A stretch of 59,554 nt of DNA, from positions 1-59,554 of the forward strand of contig NZ_BCYX01000027.1 in assembly GCF_001598415.1 (NCBI RefSeq), in the 5' to 3' direction. The stretch is from Sphingomonas mali NBRC 15500 (GTDB lineage Bacteria > Pseudomonadota > Alphaproteobacteria > Sphingomonadales > Sphingomonadaceae). Both the position numbers and the translations under genes were made by a program. Under the pieces are notes generated by a model. It made no database searches, was not told the origin of the DNA, and saw only the letters and a list, made by a program, of their open reading frames with translations. Positions 1-9,089 of this stretch are shown one piece after another. Position 1 is the first letter of the stretch. Each line of letters starts with the position of its first letter.

Positions 1-1
1 T

Positions 2-55
2 TATATCGGCGTGCCCGTCGAAGGGCCGTTCAAGCCCGATCATTATCGCTACTAA
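2..55 (+). CDS. C-terminal end of an upstream gene, possibly GcvT-like aromatic O-demethylase (partial)
   Basis: An open frame enters the window at its left edge and ends with TAA ten bases before metF. The visible C-terminus reads VPVEGPFKPDHYRY. Only 17 residues are present, so no family can be proven. The suggestion of a LigM/DesA-type (GcvT-like) THF-dependent O-demethylase rests on context: a methyl-THF reductase and a formyl-THF hydrolase follow in the same direction, as expected for genes that dispose of a methyl group taken from vanillate or syringate. The tail is also compatible with such proteins by eye. The identity is inference. Confidence 0.4.
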   Translation, partial: YIGVPVEGPFKPDHYRY

Positions 56-65
56 GGCAGCGTCG

Positions 66-1004
66 ATGCAAAGCTCGCTTACGGCGCCGCCCGGCGCCGC
101 CGATCCGGCCGAGACCGTGCGCGAGCGCGTCGTCGATCTCGCGCGCGAGGCTTCGTACGAAGTCTCCGCGCGCGACGACAAGGGAATCGACGCAGCGATA
201 GCCCGGCTGGCGCCCGGCACGCGCGTATCGGTGACCTGGCTGCCGGCCGATGACGACGACAATCGCGTCACTGCCTCGCGAAAGCTGCGCAACGCCGGGC
301 TCGAACCGGTGCCGCACATCGCCGCGCGGATGGTGACCGGCGAAGACCATCTCCAGCGGCTGCTCGGCCGGCTGTGCGACGACGCCGGCGTCACGCAATT
401 GCTGGTCATCAGTGGCGACGTGAATCAGGCGAGCGGCCCGTTCGACGACAGCGCCGCGCTGATCGCCAGTCCTTCGTTCAGGCAAGCGGCGCTGCGGAGC
501 ATCTGGCTCGGCGGCTATCCCGAGGGGCATCCCAAGGTCGACGACGCGAAGCTCGATGCCACGCTCGATGCCAAGGTCGAAACGATCCGAAGCCTCGGGA
601 TGACCCCGGGCGTGATCACCCAATTCTGTTTCGACGCGGACCCGATCCTGCGCTGGATGATCGCTTTCCGCCGACGCAATGCCGACGTGCCAGTGCGCAT
701 CGGTCTCGCCGGCCCCGCCGGCATCCGCACATTGCTGCGCTTCGCCGCGATCTGCGGCGTGGGGGCATCGGCCAAGGCACTGATCACGCGCGGATCGTCG
801 ATCGCGAGGTTGCTCAGCGAAACCGCGCCCGATCCGATCATCCGCGACCTCGCCGAGACAGCGGCTTATCGCGAGCTTCAGCCGATGGGCTTTCATCTGT
901 TTCCCTTCGGCGGTCTCGACCGAACCGCGCAGTGGATGGGATCAGTCGCCGCCGGCGAATTCCAGCTGCGTGGCTCGGCATCGGGTTTCCAGGTGACCGA
1001 ATGA
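66..1004 (+). CDS. metF: 5,10-methylenetetrahydrofolate reductase (MetF family)
   Basis: This 312-residue protein matches the MetF flavoprotein family, which interconverts 5-methyl-THF and 5,10-methylene-THF in the cytoplasm. Visible family features are the early EVSARD segment, the P-H-I-A-A-R strand near residue 80 and the GVITQFCFDAD segment near residue 185. The ATG at 66 has an AAGGCAG ribosome site eight bases upstream. It ends inside the ATGA overlap with purU, so the two are probably translationally coupled. Placed between a possible demethylase and purU, it most likely runs in the oxidative direction to recycle methyl-THF produced by O-demethylation. The length is near the usual 290-310 residues. 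A housekeeping role in methionine synthesis is possible but less consistent with the setting. Confidence 0.85.
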   Translation: MQSSLTAPPGAADPAETVRERVVDLAREASYEVSARDDKGIDAAIARLAPGTRVSVTWLPADDDDNRVTASRKLRNAGLEPVPHIAARMVTGEDHLQRLLGRLCDDAGVTQLLVISGDVNQASGPFDDSAALIASPSFRQAALRSIWLGGYPEGHPKVDDAKLDATLDAKVETIRSLGMTPGVITQFCFDADPILRWMIAFRRRNADVPVRIGLAGPAGIRTLLRFAAICGVGASAKALITRGSSIARLLSETAPDPIIRDLAETAAYRELQPMGFHLFPFGGLDRTAQWMGSVAAGEFQLRGSASGFQVTE

Positions 1005-1864
1005 CCGAGAATAGTTCCTACCTTCTCACCCTCTCGTGCCTCGATCGCCCCGGCATTGTCGCGGCGATCTCGAGCTACCTCGCCCAATGCGGCGGGAATA
1101 TCCTCGAGGCGCAGCAGTTCGACGATGCCGAGACGGGGCGCTTCTTCATGCGCGTCGAATTCGCGCTTAGCGGCTCGACCGGTTACGAGCACGTCCACCG
1201 CGAGTTCGGCCCGCTCGCGCGCAAGTTCGAGATAGAGTGGCAAATGCGGCCGCGCGCCGAACACCGCCGGACGCTGATCCTGGTCTCGAAATTCGACCAT
1301 TGTCTGGTCGACCTGCTCTATCGCCGACGTACGGGCGATATCGAGATGGATATCGTCGGAATCGTCTCGAACCATCCGCGCGAGGTATTGGCGACACCAC
1401 TGATCGAGGATCTGCAATTCCACTATCTGCCGGTCGACGCGGCGACCAAGGCGGCGCAGGAAGCGCAGATCAAGGCTCTGATCGAGGAGACCGGCGCCGA
1501 GCTGATCGTGCTCGCCCGCTACATGCAGATATTGTCGAACGACATGGCCGCCTATCTGTCAGGCCGGTGTATCAATATACATCACAGCTTCCTGCCCGGT
1601 TTCAAGGGCGCCAAACCCTATCACCAGGCCTATGCTCGCGGCGTCAAGATGATCGGCGCAACCGCGCATTACGTCACCTCGGACCTCGATGAAGGCCCGA
1701 TCATCGCTCAGGATGTCGAGCCGATTACCCATGCCGACCGCCCCGACGCGCTGGTGGCAAAGGGCCGCGACATCGAGCGACGCGTGCTGGCGCAGGCAGT
1801 CAAGCTCCACCTGGAGGACCGCGTGCTGCTCAATGGCGCCAAGACGGTAGTGTTTCGGAATTAA
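1001..1864 (+). CDS. purU: Formyltetrahydrofolate deformylase
   Basis: PurU hydrolyses 10-formyl-THF to THF and formate. The 287-residue protein has an N-terminal ACT domain (residues 1-85, with the CLDRPGIVAAIS motif) and a C-terminal formyl-transferase-fold hydrolase domain. Catalytic features are visible as N-x-H-H in INIHHSFLP and Asp in TSDLDEGPI. The ATG at 1001 overlaps the metF stop as ATGA, so coupling is expected. A larger open frame exists upstream but is a shadow of metF. Together with MetF here and FolD at 17640 it completes the oxidation of a folate-bound methyl group to formate. No formate dehydrogenase or formyl-THF synthetase is in the window. Confidence 0.93.
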   Translation: MTENSSYLLTLSCLDRPGIVAAISSYLAQCGGNILEAQQFDDAETGRFFMRVEFALSGSTGYEHVHREFGPLARKFEIEWQMRPRAEHRRTLILVSKFDHCLVDLLYRRRTGDIEMDIVGIVSNHPREVLATPLIEDLQFHYLPVDAATKAAQEAQIKALIEETGAELIVLARYMQILSNDMAAYLSGRCINIHHSFLPGFKGAKPYHQAYARGVKMIGATAHYVTSDLDEGPIIAQDVEPITHADRPDALVAKGRDIERRVLAQAVKLHLEDRVLLNGAKTVVFRN

Positions 1865-1935
1865 AGCGCGATGACGTGAGCGGGCGACTGCGCCGTTCGC
1901 TCCCCCTTGCCCGCCGTCCGAGGTCGGCGGCGCCG

Positions 1936-4032
1936 CTATTCCCCAGCCTGGATCTTGGCCCAATCCTCATTGGCACGGTGGATCAGATAGGCGTGGATCG
2001 CTTCGGCGTCGGACTTGGAAATCAAGTCGGCGAAGCTCGCCATTCCCTTTTCCCGGCGCTTGCCACCAAGCACGATGTCGAGGAAATCGTCATGCGTCGT
2101 CGGGCTCATCCGGCGAAGATCCTTGACCCCACCGCGCGCCTGCTCGCCGTGGCAAGCCGAGCATTGCTGAGCATAGACCAACTCGCCGCGGGCGATCGTC
2201 TCGGCGCTGGCATTGGTCTCGGCGGGTCGAACGAGCTCGGGGCCGCCGCCTTTGATCGCGGGCAGTTGCGCGGTGCCGCCAAGCTTGAACACCAGCAGCC
2301 GCGGCGAGGGCGACAGGGGGAAGCCGAGCGATTTGGCACTGGTCGAATGGGCAAGTCCCCCGCCCCAGCCGGCATTGACCGCGATATATTGGACGCCGCC
2401 CACCATGTAGCTGATCGGTGCCGCGATCGGAACCTGTTGAACCGGCATTTCCCAGACCTTCGCGCCGGTGTCGGCGCGATAGGCCGCGAACGTCCCGCCG
2501 ACGGTGCCCTGGAAGACGAGGTTGCCGGCGGTGGCTAACAGGCCGCCGCTACCGCGCACCGGATAGGGCACGCGCCAGCGCTCCTTCTGCGCGACCGGAT
2601 CCCAGGCAGTCAGCCACGTCTTGTTGTTGGCGGCAGCGTAGTCGTTGGCTGCCTTGCGGTTGAGCTCATAGCCGGTGGTGGCGATGCCAAGCTGGCTCAT
2701 ATTACCCGGCGTCGGCTTGAAATTCGGGTTGAGCGCATATGCCATGTACATCTCGGTAACCGGAAAATAGGCCAGCCCGGTGCGCGGGCTGAATGCCATC
2801 GGATTCCAGTTATGCCCGCCGCCCGCGCCGGGGGTGATGATCACCGGCGTCACGCCGTAACGCGCTTCGGGATTCACGTTTGGGCGGCCGGTGGCCATGT
2901 CGATACCGTTGGCCCAGCTCATCGCCACATAGGGCCGGCCGGAGATCAGCTTGCCGGTGGCGCGATCGAGCACGTAGAAAAAGCCGTTCTTGGGCGCCTG
3001 CATCAACACCTTGCGGAGCTTGCCGTCGATAGTGAGGTCGGCGAGGATCATCGACTGGGTGGCGGTGAAGTCCCATTCGTCGCCCGGCGTGGTCTGGTAG
3101 TGCCAGACATAGTCGCCGGTCTTGGCGTTGAGCGCGACGATCGATGACAGAAACAGATTATCGCCGCCGCCCGGGCTGCGATAGGCCTGCGCCCAGGGGC
3201 CGCCATTGCCGACACCGATATAGACCAGGTCCAGATTGGGATCGTAGACGATCGAATCCCAGACGGTGCCGCCGCCGCCGCGCTTCCACCATTCGCCCTT
3301 CCAGGTCTTGGCGGCCATTTCGAGCGCCGAGTTCGCCTGCGGTTTCGAGGGATCGCCGGGGACGGTGTAGAAGCGCCAGAGCAGCTTGCCGGTGTTGACG
3401 TCATATGCGGAGACATAGCCGCGCGCGGCGCCCTCGGCCCCGGCATTGCCGATCAGCACCTTGCCGTTGAACACGCGCGGCGCCCCGGTGATCGTGTAAG
3501 GCCAGACCGGATCGAAGGTGTTGACGCTCCACTTGGGCTTGCCGGTCTTGGAATCCAGCGCGATCAGCCGGCCGTCGAGCGTGGCGATGAGGATCTTGCC
3601 TTGCCAGGCCGCAAGACCGCGAGAAACGATGTCGCAACAGGCCAGCCGACCCTTGTCGCGATCGACCTTGGGATCGTAGCGCCACAGCTCTCTCCCGGTG
3701 GCCGCGTCATAAGCGACAGTGACGTTCCAGGGCTCGATATTGTAGAGGACGCCGCCAATCATCAGCGGCGATGCCTCGACCCCGCGATCGACCTGGAGAT
3801 CCGCGTACCACGCTAGCCCGAGCGTGCCGACATTGGCATCGGTGATCTGCTTGAGCGGGCTGAAGCGCTGCTCGTCATAAGTGCGGCCGGGGCCCATCCA
3901 CTCGCCGGGCGCCCTGTCGGCTTCGACCATGCGCTTTTGATCGACATTGGCAGCATTCTGGGCCTGGCTGATCTGCGTTGCGCCAAGTGCCAAGCCGGCC
4001 ACGAGCGCGATCCGCAACCCTTTACTCGCCAT
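1936..4032 (-). CDS. PQQ-dependent quinohemoprotein alcohol dehydrogenase
   Basis: The protein has 698 residues. Its order is a signal peptide (residues 1-24, cut near ISQAQN), an eight-bladed PQQ propeller, and a C-terminal cytochrome c domain with CSACH. The vicinal Cys-Cys of PQQ dehydrogenases is present in LACCDIV, and the catalytic Asp lies in TPGDEWDF. This makes it a type II quinohemoprotein that oxidises alcohols or aldehydes in the periplasm and passes electrons through its own heme. The start chosen is ATG at 4032, with AGGAG eight bases upstream; the longer frame from 4311 lacks support and would bury the signal peptide. A motif B site lies 40 bases upstream. Its alcohol substrate cannot be read from the sequence. 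PQQ synthesis genes are not in the window. Confidence 0.92.
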   Translation of the reverse strand: MASKGLRIALVAGLALGATQISQAQNAANVDQKRMVEADRAPGEWMGPGRTYDEQRFSPLKQITDANVGTLGLAWYADLQVDRGVEASPLMIGGVLYNIEPWNVTVAYDAATGRELWRYDPKVDRDKGRLACCDIVSRGLAAWQGKILIATLDGRLIALDSKTGKPKWSVNTFDPVWPYTITGAPRVFNGKVLIGNAGAEGAARGYVSAYDVNTGKLLWRFYTVPGDPSKPQANSALEMAAKTWKGEWWKRGGGGTVWDSIVYDPNLDLVYIGVGNGGPWAQAYRSPGGGDNLFLSSIVALNAKTGDYVWHYQTTPGDEWDFTATQSMILADLTIDGKLRKVLMQAPKNGFFYVLDRATGKLISGRPYVAMSWANGIDMATGRPNVNPEARYGVTPVIITPGAGGGHNWNPMAFSPRTGLAYFPVTEMYMAYALNPNFKPTPGNMSQLGIATTGYELNRKAANDYAAANNKTWLTAWDPVAQKERWRVPYPVRGSGGLLATAGNLVFQGTVGGTFAAYRADTGAKVWEMPVQQVPIAAPISYMVGGVQYIAVNAGWGGGLAHSTSAKSLGFPLSPSPRLLVFKLGGTAQLPAIKGGGPELVRPAETNASAETIARGELVYAQQCSACHGEQARGGVKDLRRMSPTTHDDFLDIVLGGKRREKGMASFADLISKSDAEAIHAYLIHRANEDWAKIQAGE

Positions 4033-4072
4033 GCCCTGCTCCTGATTATCCGGGCGCTCGATGCGGCCCTGT

Positions 4073-4091
4073 TTATAAGCCTGTATGATAC
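4073..4091 (+). promoter_or_regulatory. Candidate operator, motif B (site B1)
   Basis: TTATAAGCCTGTATGATAC lies about 40 bases upstream of the PQQ dehydrogenase start. It matches the recurring TTATAAGSCAGGCTGTTAA pattern seen in five other promoter gaps. It is one of the weaker members. Confidence 0.45.
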
Positions 4092-4892
4092 CTAAGTCGC
4101 GACGACGGAAGAAGGGATTTCGCCGCTGACCAATCGGCGATGCAGGCGCAGCAGATCGCGGCGATTGGCGACCCCGAGCTTGCCATAGGCGCGACGGCGA
4201 TAGGTAACGACGGTGCCATGCGAAAGGTGGGTGCGCACCGCGATCTCGTCCTGGGTTTCGCCGAGAATCATCGCGGCCGAAATCTCGGCCTCGCGGATGC
4301 TGAGACCACAATGCAATCCCATCAACGACTGGACCAATGCCGTCTCGTCGAACATCGACGCAGCGGCGTGCTGGTGGCGATCGACCGCGGCCATCAGCAG
4401 GGCGGCATAGGTTTCGAGCCGGAGAATGTCGTCGGTGGCGAAGGGCGCGCGGGCGGCGGTTAGATAGCCGTTGGCGACGAGGATCGACGCACCGGGCAAG
4501 ACGATCGACAGCCGCTCGGCGACCCCGGCACGATCATAGCAGGCTGCGCGCCAGGCGGGATCGGCGATGTCGCTGGCGCGCTTGCGTACGACCACCGGCC
4601 CGGCCCGCGTGGAGCGGGCGAGCTGGGTGATCTGGTGGTCCGAACGCCAGTAGTTGCGGGCATAATCGAGCGACGCCCGCATCGGGAAATCAGTCGTCGG
4701 CGGCGTGCCCTCGGCGAACAGCAACTCGACGGGCTGACCGCGATCGCAGCGGAAGACCGAGCACAGCTCCACGCCCGCGAGCGCGCGCATGGCACCCAGG
4801 AACCTGCTGGGAAAAGTGGTGCTGCCGATCGCGCCGACCAGCTCGGCCAGCGCGCCGGCGATCGCCTGCTCGCTGGCCGCCGTCGCGGTCAT
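4092..4892 (-). CDS. LuxR-type helix-turn-helix transcriptional regulator
   Basis: The 266-residue protein ends in a GerE/LuxR-type DNA-binding domain (about residues 195-255). This is seen in the LSIREAEISAAMILGETQDEIA region followed by HLSHGTVVTYRRRAYGKLGV, the classical recognition-helix pattern. The N-terminal 180 residues are not a recognised receiver or autoinducer domain by eye and could be a GAF/PAS-like sensor. The start is ATG at 4892, overlapping the stop of the upstream hydrolase as ATGA, so it is co-translated with the hydroxylase and hydrolase. It sits directly before the PQQ dehydrogenase gene and is a plausible regulator of it. The effector is unknown. Confidence 0.8.
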   Translation of the reverse strand: MTATAASEQAIAGALAELVGAIGSTTFPSRFLGAMRALAGVELCSVFRCDRGQPVELLFAEGTPPTTDFPMRASLDYARNYWRSDHQITQLARSTRAGPVVVRKRASDIADPAWRAACYDRAGVAERLSIVLPGASILVANGYLTAARAPFATDDILRLETYAALLMAAVDRHQHAAASMFDETALVQSLMGLHCGLSIREAEISAAMILGETQDEIAVRTHLSHGTVVTYRRRAYGKLGVANRRDLLRLHRRLVSGEIPSSVVAT

Positions 4893-6073
4893 CGCGCGAG
4901 CAGGCCCTTGCGCTGGCTCCAGTCGATCACCGCATGAATGCACTGGGCGAGCAGTTCGGGCTGGCCGAGATAATAATGCGTCGCGCCCTTGAGCTGGAGA
5001 TATTCCTTGTCCGGCGTCGCCAGCGCCGCGAAGATCGCCGGATTATGCGTCGCGGGAACGGCTTCGTCGGCGGTATTCTCGATCAAGAGCACTGGCGATT
5101 TGTGGATTTTAGCGGCGTTGGCCGGGCCCTTGGCGTTGGATTCGTCGTAACTCCACTGACTGAGCCATGAGCGCAGCGTGGTGTAGCGCGCTAGGCCGAC
5201 CGGCCCGACATTCACCGCGATCGGATCGCCCATATAGCTCCAACCGACACGGCGATCGGAGGGATCGACGGTAGGATCGAACCAGCGGACGTCGCACATC
5301 GTGCGGTGAACGACGAAGGCGCGCTCCTGCTCGGCGGTGCCCTTGGCCTTGAGCGTCTTGAGCACGTCCTGCGCCCAGGCGGTGATCTTGCGGTTGCGCG
5401 CCCGTTGCGCCTCGCGGAAGCGCGCGACGAACTCGGCGCTATAGGGCGGCTGATTGGGGCAATCCGGCGAATAGATATCGAGCTCAGGATCGCGGTTGTC
5501 GGGATCGAGCTCGTCGATCACCGAGGGATCGAGCCATTCGGTCAGTGTCTCCGCGCGCGACAGATGGGCGGCGATGAAGATTACCCCGTCCGCTGGTTGG
5601 AGCCCCGCATTGACCAGATCGACGGGGTCGCCGGCCGGGGTGTGGGTGATCGTCGGAGTCTCGGCCTGCGCCTGATAGAAGAGCGACAGCGAACCGCCGC
5701 CGGACCAGCCGAGCAGGACGACCTTCTCATATCCAAGGTCGCTGCGGGCATAGGCGATCCACTTGCCGAGATCGATGGCGACCTTTTCCTGGATCAGCGC
5801 CGCGTCGTTGCGCGGATAGCGGCTGGCGGCGCACAGCACGTCGAGACCGGCGTCGGCGAGCGCCACCGGCATCGGCAACAGATGCAGCACCGAGGTCGGG
5901 TGCATGAAGATATAGACCGTGTGCGCCGTCGAGGTCGGGCTGCGCATCAACTGGCCTTCAAGGTTCACATGACCCGAATTGCCGGCAAAGCCATAGGTCT
6001 CGTTGAACTTGGGATTGTCCGGAAACGACAGGATCAGCGGCTGACGCGTCCATTCGGTCTTCTCGCTCGTCAT
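4889..6073 (-). CDS. Alpha/beta hydrolase
   Basis: The 394-residue protein has an alpha/beta-hydrolase core. The nucleophile elbow is GWSGGG near residue 125, the probable acid is the Asp in ENTADEAVP, and the probable His lies in GATHYY near the C-terminus. It begins one base after the FAD monooxygenase stop and ends overlapping the LuxR-type gene, so it belongs to that operon. It may hydrolyse an ester, lactone or ring-cleavage product linked to the hydroxylase, but the substrate cannot be told. It is longer than typical C-C hydrolases (about 280 residues), so that assignment is not favoured. Confidence 0.75.
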   Translation of the reverse strand: MTSEKTEWTRQPLILSFPDNPKFNETYGFAGNSGHVNLEGQLMRSPTSTAHTVYIFMHPTSVLHLLPMPVALADAGLDVLCAASRYPRNDAALIQEKVAIDLGKWIAYARSDLGYEKVVLLGWSGGGSLSLFYQAQAETPTITHTPAGDPVDLVNAGLQPADGVIFIAAHLSRAETLTEWLDPSVIDELDPDNRDPELDIYSPDCPNQPPYSAEFVARFREAQRARNRKITAWAQDVLKTLKAKGTAEQERAFVVHRTMCDVRWFDPTVDPSDRRVGWSYMGDPIAVNVGPVGLARYTTLRSWLSQWSYDESNAKGPANAAKIHKSPVLLIENTADEAVPATHNPAIFAALATPDKEYLQLKGATHYYLGQPELLAQCIHAVIDWSQRKGLLAR

Positions 6074-6074
6074 G

Positions 6075-7295
6075 TCAGGCCGTCCCCGCTTCGGGTTCGG
6101 TCAGCGACACCTTGGTGGCGTCGTAGCGGAACAGCCATTCGTAGCGCTCGACGACCTTATCGGCTGCCCATTGCTCGTCGATATAGGCTTGGCCGTTGCG
6201 CGGATCGGCGAGCGCCGGATTGTGGAAGCGCTCGGTATTGGCATAGGCGCCCATCACCGCGCGGGTGGTGCGCGGGATGCGGGCCTGCTGGTACCGGTCC
6301 AGCGCTTCGTCGATCGTGTCGAATTCCTCCAGGGCGCGAGCGAGGATGCAAGCGTCCTCGAGCGCCATCACCGCGCCTTGCGCCAGGAACGGCAGCGACG
6401 GGTGGCAGGCATCGCCGAGCAGGGCGACGCGGCCATTGACCCATTCCTGCATCGGCGGACGCGCGATCAACGCCCATTTGAACGGCTGCGGGATCGCCGA
6501 GATATAAGCGTGCACGTCCGCGTGCCAGCCGGGATAATCGTCATGATATTCCTGGTTGGTGCCCGCACTCGACCAGCTTTCGGTGGTCCAGTCCTGGCGC
6601 TCGATGACGCTGGTGAAGTTCATCAATTCGCCGCGGCGGATCGGATAATGGATGACGTGCCCACCCGGCCCGACCCAGTTGGTACCGACCGGCCGGGTCA
6701 GCCGCTCGGGCAGCAATTCGACGGGAATCACGCCGCGCCAGGCGACGATGCCGGTGAACTTTGCCGGCCCCGCGCCGAACAGCAGCTCGCGAGTCTTCGA
6801 ATGGACGCCGTCGGCGCCGATGACCATGTCGAACGTCGCCGAAGGCTTGTTCTCGAACGACAACGTCACCTTGTTGGCGTTCTGCTCGACCCCGCAGACG
6901 CGATGGTCGAGTCGGATCGAACTCGGCGATGCCTTCTCGACAGCCTTGACGAGAATTTGGTGGAGATCGTTGCGGTGAACGGTGACGTAGGGAAAGCCGT
7001 AACGCACCGAAGATTCAACGCCGAGGTCGAACAGCTTCCAGGTATCGCCGGTGTTCCACAGACGGATTTCCTTGCCCTCGGGCTCGAAGGATATATCGAG
7101 CAACTCCTTCTCGAGCCCCAGCAGGGACAGCACGCGAACCCCATTGGGACTGATCTGCAGCCCTGCCCCGACTTCAGCCAGCACGCTGGCCTGTTCGAAC
7201 ACGGTAACGTCGAACCCCTTGCGCAACAGCGCCAGCCCGGCGGTCAGCCCGCCAATGCCCCCGCCGATGATTCCGATTCCCGGATTATTCTTCAA
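6075..7295 (-). CDS. FAD-dependent aromatic hydroxylase (salicylate/3-hydroxybenzoate hydroxylase-like)
   Basis: The 406-residue protein belongs to the class A flavoprotein monooxygenases. The ADP-binding GIIGGGIGGLTAG lies at residues 7-19, a GADGVHSKTRE segment (the DG motif region) near residue 165, and the flavin-binding GDACHPSLPFLAQG near residue 290. Members hydroxylate a phenolic ring at the expense of NAD(P)H and oxygen. The start is TTG at 7295, supported by GGAGGGG just upstream; no better ATG exists. It is the first gene of an operon with a hydrolase and a LuxR-type regulator. A motif A operator lies 33 bases upstream of the start. Confidence 0.85.
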   Translation of the reverse strand: MKNNPGIGIIGGGIGGLTAGLALLRKGFDVTVFEQASVLAEVGAGLQISPNGVRVLSLLGLEKELLDISFEPEGKEIRLWNTGDTWKLFDLGVESSVRYGFPYVTVHRNDLHQILVKAVEKASPSSIRLDHRVCGVEQNANKVTLSFENKPSATFDMVIGADGVHSKTRELLFGAGPAKFTGIVAWRGVIPVELLPERLTRPVGTNWVGPGGHVIHYPIRRGELMNFTSVIERQDWTTESWSSAGTNQEYHDDYPGWHADVHAYISAIPQPFKWALIARPPMQEWVNGRVALLGDACHPSLPFLAQGAVMALEDACILARALEEFDTIDEALDRYQQARIPRTTRAVMGAYANTERFHNPALADPRNGQAYIDEQWAADKVVERYEWLFRYDATKVSLTEPEAGTA

Positions 7296-7327
7296 AATTA
7301 CCCCTCCACCTCAGTGGCTTAATTATA

Positions 7328-7342
7328 ACGAACGGCATTCGT
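7328..7342 (-). promoter_or_regulatory. Candidate operator, motif A (site A1)
   Basis: On the minus strand it reads ACGAATGCCGTTCGT, a perfect ACGAA-N5-TTCGT dyad. It is the most symmetric of the eleven motif A sites and lies just upstream of the FAD hydroxylase gene. Confidence 0.6.
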
Positions 7343-7364
7343 CACGAACGCATTAGGCAAACGT

Positions 7365-8873
7365 TTAGAGCGCGATCGCCACAGACTTGACCTCCGTATA
7401 GGCGTCGATGCCCTCGCGGCCGTTCTCACGGCCCCAGCCTGATTGCTTGAAGCCGCCGAACGGCAATGCCGGGTCGAGCCCGCCGCCATTGACCCGGACG
7501 GTGCCGGCCTTGAGCTTGCGCGCCAGTTTGTGCGCGGCGGACAGATCATTGGTCCACACCACCGCGCCCAAGCCATAATCACTGGCATTGGCATCGGCGG
7601 CGATGCGGTCGAGATCCTGGTCGGCGAACGACATCGCGCACAACACCGGACCGAAAATCTCCTCTCGGCGCACTGCCATCTCGGCCCGGGTGCCGGTGAG
7701 GACCGCCGGCGCGACGAAATAGCCTTCGCTGTCGATCTCGCGGCCACCGGCATGCAAGGTGGCGCCGTCGGAGACGCCGCTCTCGACATAGCCGCGGACA
7801 CGGTCGCGCTGGGTTTGCGAGATCAGCGGGCCCATGGTCGTATCGGCGTCGAGGCCCGAACCCAGCTTCATCGCGTCGGCCAGCTTGCCGACGCCCTCGA
7901 CGACCTGGTCGAAAAGACGCTCATGGACGAACAGCCGCGAACCAGCGTTGCAGACCTGGCCGGCGTTGGTGAAGATCGCGCGCGCGGCGCCTTCGATGGC
8001 CTTGAGCGGATCGGCATCGGGCAGCACGATCACCGGGGTCTTGCCGCCGAGTTCGAGCGTGACGCGCTTGAAATTGCCGGCGGCGGCGCGAAGGATCAGC
8101 CGGCCGACTTCGGTCGAGCCGGTGAAGGAGACCTTGTCGACGCCGGGATGCGCGGTCAGCGCCGCGCCGACAGGCTCGCCGAAACCGGTCAACAGATTGA
8201 ACACGCCGGCAGGGAAGCCGATTTCCTCGATCAGATGCGCGAGGCGCAACGCGGTCAGCGAGGTTTCCTCCGCAGGCTTGAGGATCACGGCGCAACCGGC
8301 AGCAAGCGCCGGGCCGATCTTGGCGCAGGCCATCGCGAGCGGCGCGTTCCAGGGGACGATCTGGGCGACGACGCCGACCGGTTCGCGCAGCGTGTAGGCG
8401 TGCCACGTGCCCATGCCCGACAATGCGACGGTCTCGCCGTTGAGCTTGGTTGCCCAACCGGCATTGTAGCGCAGCGATTCGATCGCGTGCGGGATGTGGA
8501 AGAATTTGGCGTCGCGCACCGGCATGCCGTTGTCGAGCGTCTCCAATGCGGCGAATTCGTCGATATTGGCCTCGATCGCATCGGCGAGGCGATTGATGAG
8601 GCGCGCGCGCCGCGACGGCTTCATCTCGCTCCATTCGGGATCGTCCATCGCCGCCCGCGCGGCGACCACCGCGCGATCGACGTCGGCTGCGCTCGCTTCG
8701 GCGATATCGGCATGCTTGGCGGCGGTCGCCGGATTGGAGCTTGCGAAGGTTTTGCCTTCGAGCGGATCGACCCACTGGCCGCCGATGAACAATTTGTGCG
8801 TCTTGGCGGCAAAGGCCTGCGCCTTGTCCAGCGAGGGCACTTGCGGTCGTTCCAGCGTTGCCGCGCTCGTCAT
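7365..8873 (-). CDS. Aldehyde dehydrogenase (NAD-dependent, benzaldehyde-type)
   Basis: The 502-residue aldehyde dehydrogenase superfamily protein has the general-base Glu in LELGGKTP and the nucleophile Cys in GQVCNAGSRL. The NAD-binding SFTGSTEVGR is also visible. The start chosen is ATG at 8873, with GAGGGG eight bases upstream; a GTG at 8894 is the alternative. It is divergent from a GMC oxidoreductase, and the shared gap carries a motif A site. A plausible job is oxidation of vanillin or a similar benzaldehyde released by FerB, or of an aldehyde made by the GMC enzyme. It resembles the betaine-aldehyde/aromatic-aldehyde group, so the substrate is not certain. Confidence 0.88.
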   Translation of the reverse strand: MTSAATLERPQVPSLDKAQAFAAKTHKLFIGGQWVDPLEGKTFASSNPATAAKHADIAEASAADVDRAVVAARAAMDDPEWSEMKPSRRARLINRLADAIEANIDEFAALETLDNGMPVRDAKFFHIPHAIESLRYNAGWATKLNGETVALSGMGTWHAYTLREPVGVVAQIVPWNAPLAMACAKIGPALAAGCAVILKPAEETSLTALRLAHLIEEIGFPAGVFNLLTGFGEPVGAALTAHPGVDKVSFTGSTEVGRLILRAAAGNFKRVTLELGGKTPVIVLPDADPLKAIEGAARAIFTNAGQVCNAGSRLFVHERLFDQVVEGVGKLADAMKLGSGLDADTTMGPLISQTQRDRVRGYVESGVSDGATLHAGGREIDSEGYFVAPAVLTGTRAEMAVRREEIFGPVLCAMSFADQDLDRIAADANASDYGLGAVVWTNDLSAAHKLARKLKAGTVRVNGGGLDPALPFGGFKQSGWGRENGREGIDAYTEVKSVAIAL

Positions 8874-8956
8874 TTCAGGGCCCCTCTTCAGCACAATTCA
8901 CGCTCGGAAGGCGGTCCATACTCGTCCTCCGAGCTTCGCCTCCAGGATGCACCATA

Positions 8957-8971
8957 ACCAACGACATTATA
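8957..8971 (-). promoter_or_regulatory. Candidate operator, motif A (site A2)
   Basis: On the minus strand it reads TATAATGTCGTTGGT. It lies in the divergent gap between the aldehyde dehydrogenase and the GMC oxidoreductase genes. One arm is degenerate, but the TGTCGTT core is kept. Confidence 0.5.
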
Positions 8972-9089
8972 TCTTGTCGAATGCTATTTGCCATGCCACA
9001 ACGCAATCGACCGGGCCGCGGCAGGCTTTCGCGCCCTAAAATCATCATGCGTCAGGGGCGTTTGCGCTTCCGAAAGACGGAAAGACGGC

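Noticed and set aside
374..1000. Upstream part of the frame holding purU
   Set aside because: It is an out-of-frame reading of metF with Arg-rich content; PurU homology begins at 1001.
1865..1935. GC-rich potential hairpins between purU and the PQQ gene
   Set aside because: Only short imperfect stems without T-tracts; not enough for a terminator call.
4033..4311. Extended N-terminus of the PQQ dehydrogenase frame
   Set aside because: The added residues are Arg-rich shadow sequence of the LuxR-type gene, and the signal peptide and ribosome site support 4032.
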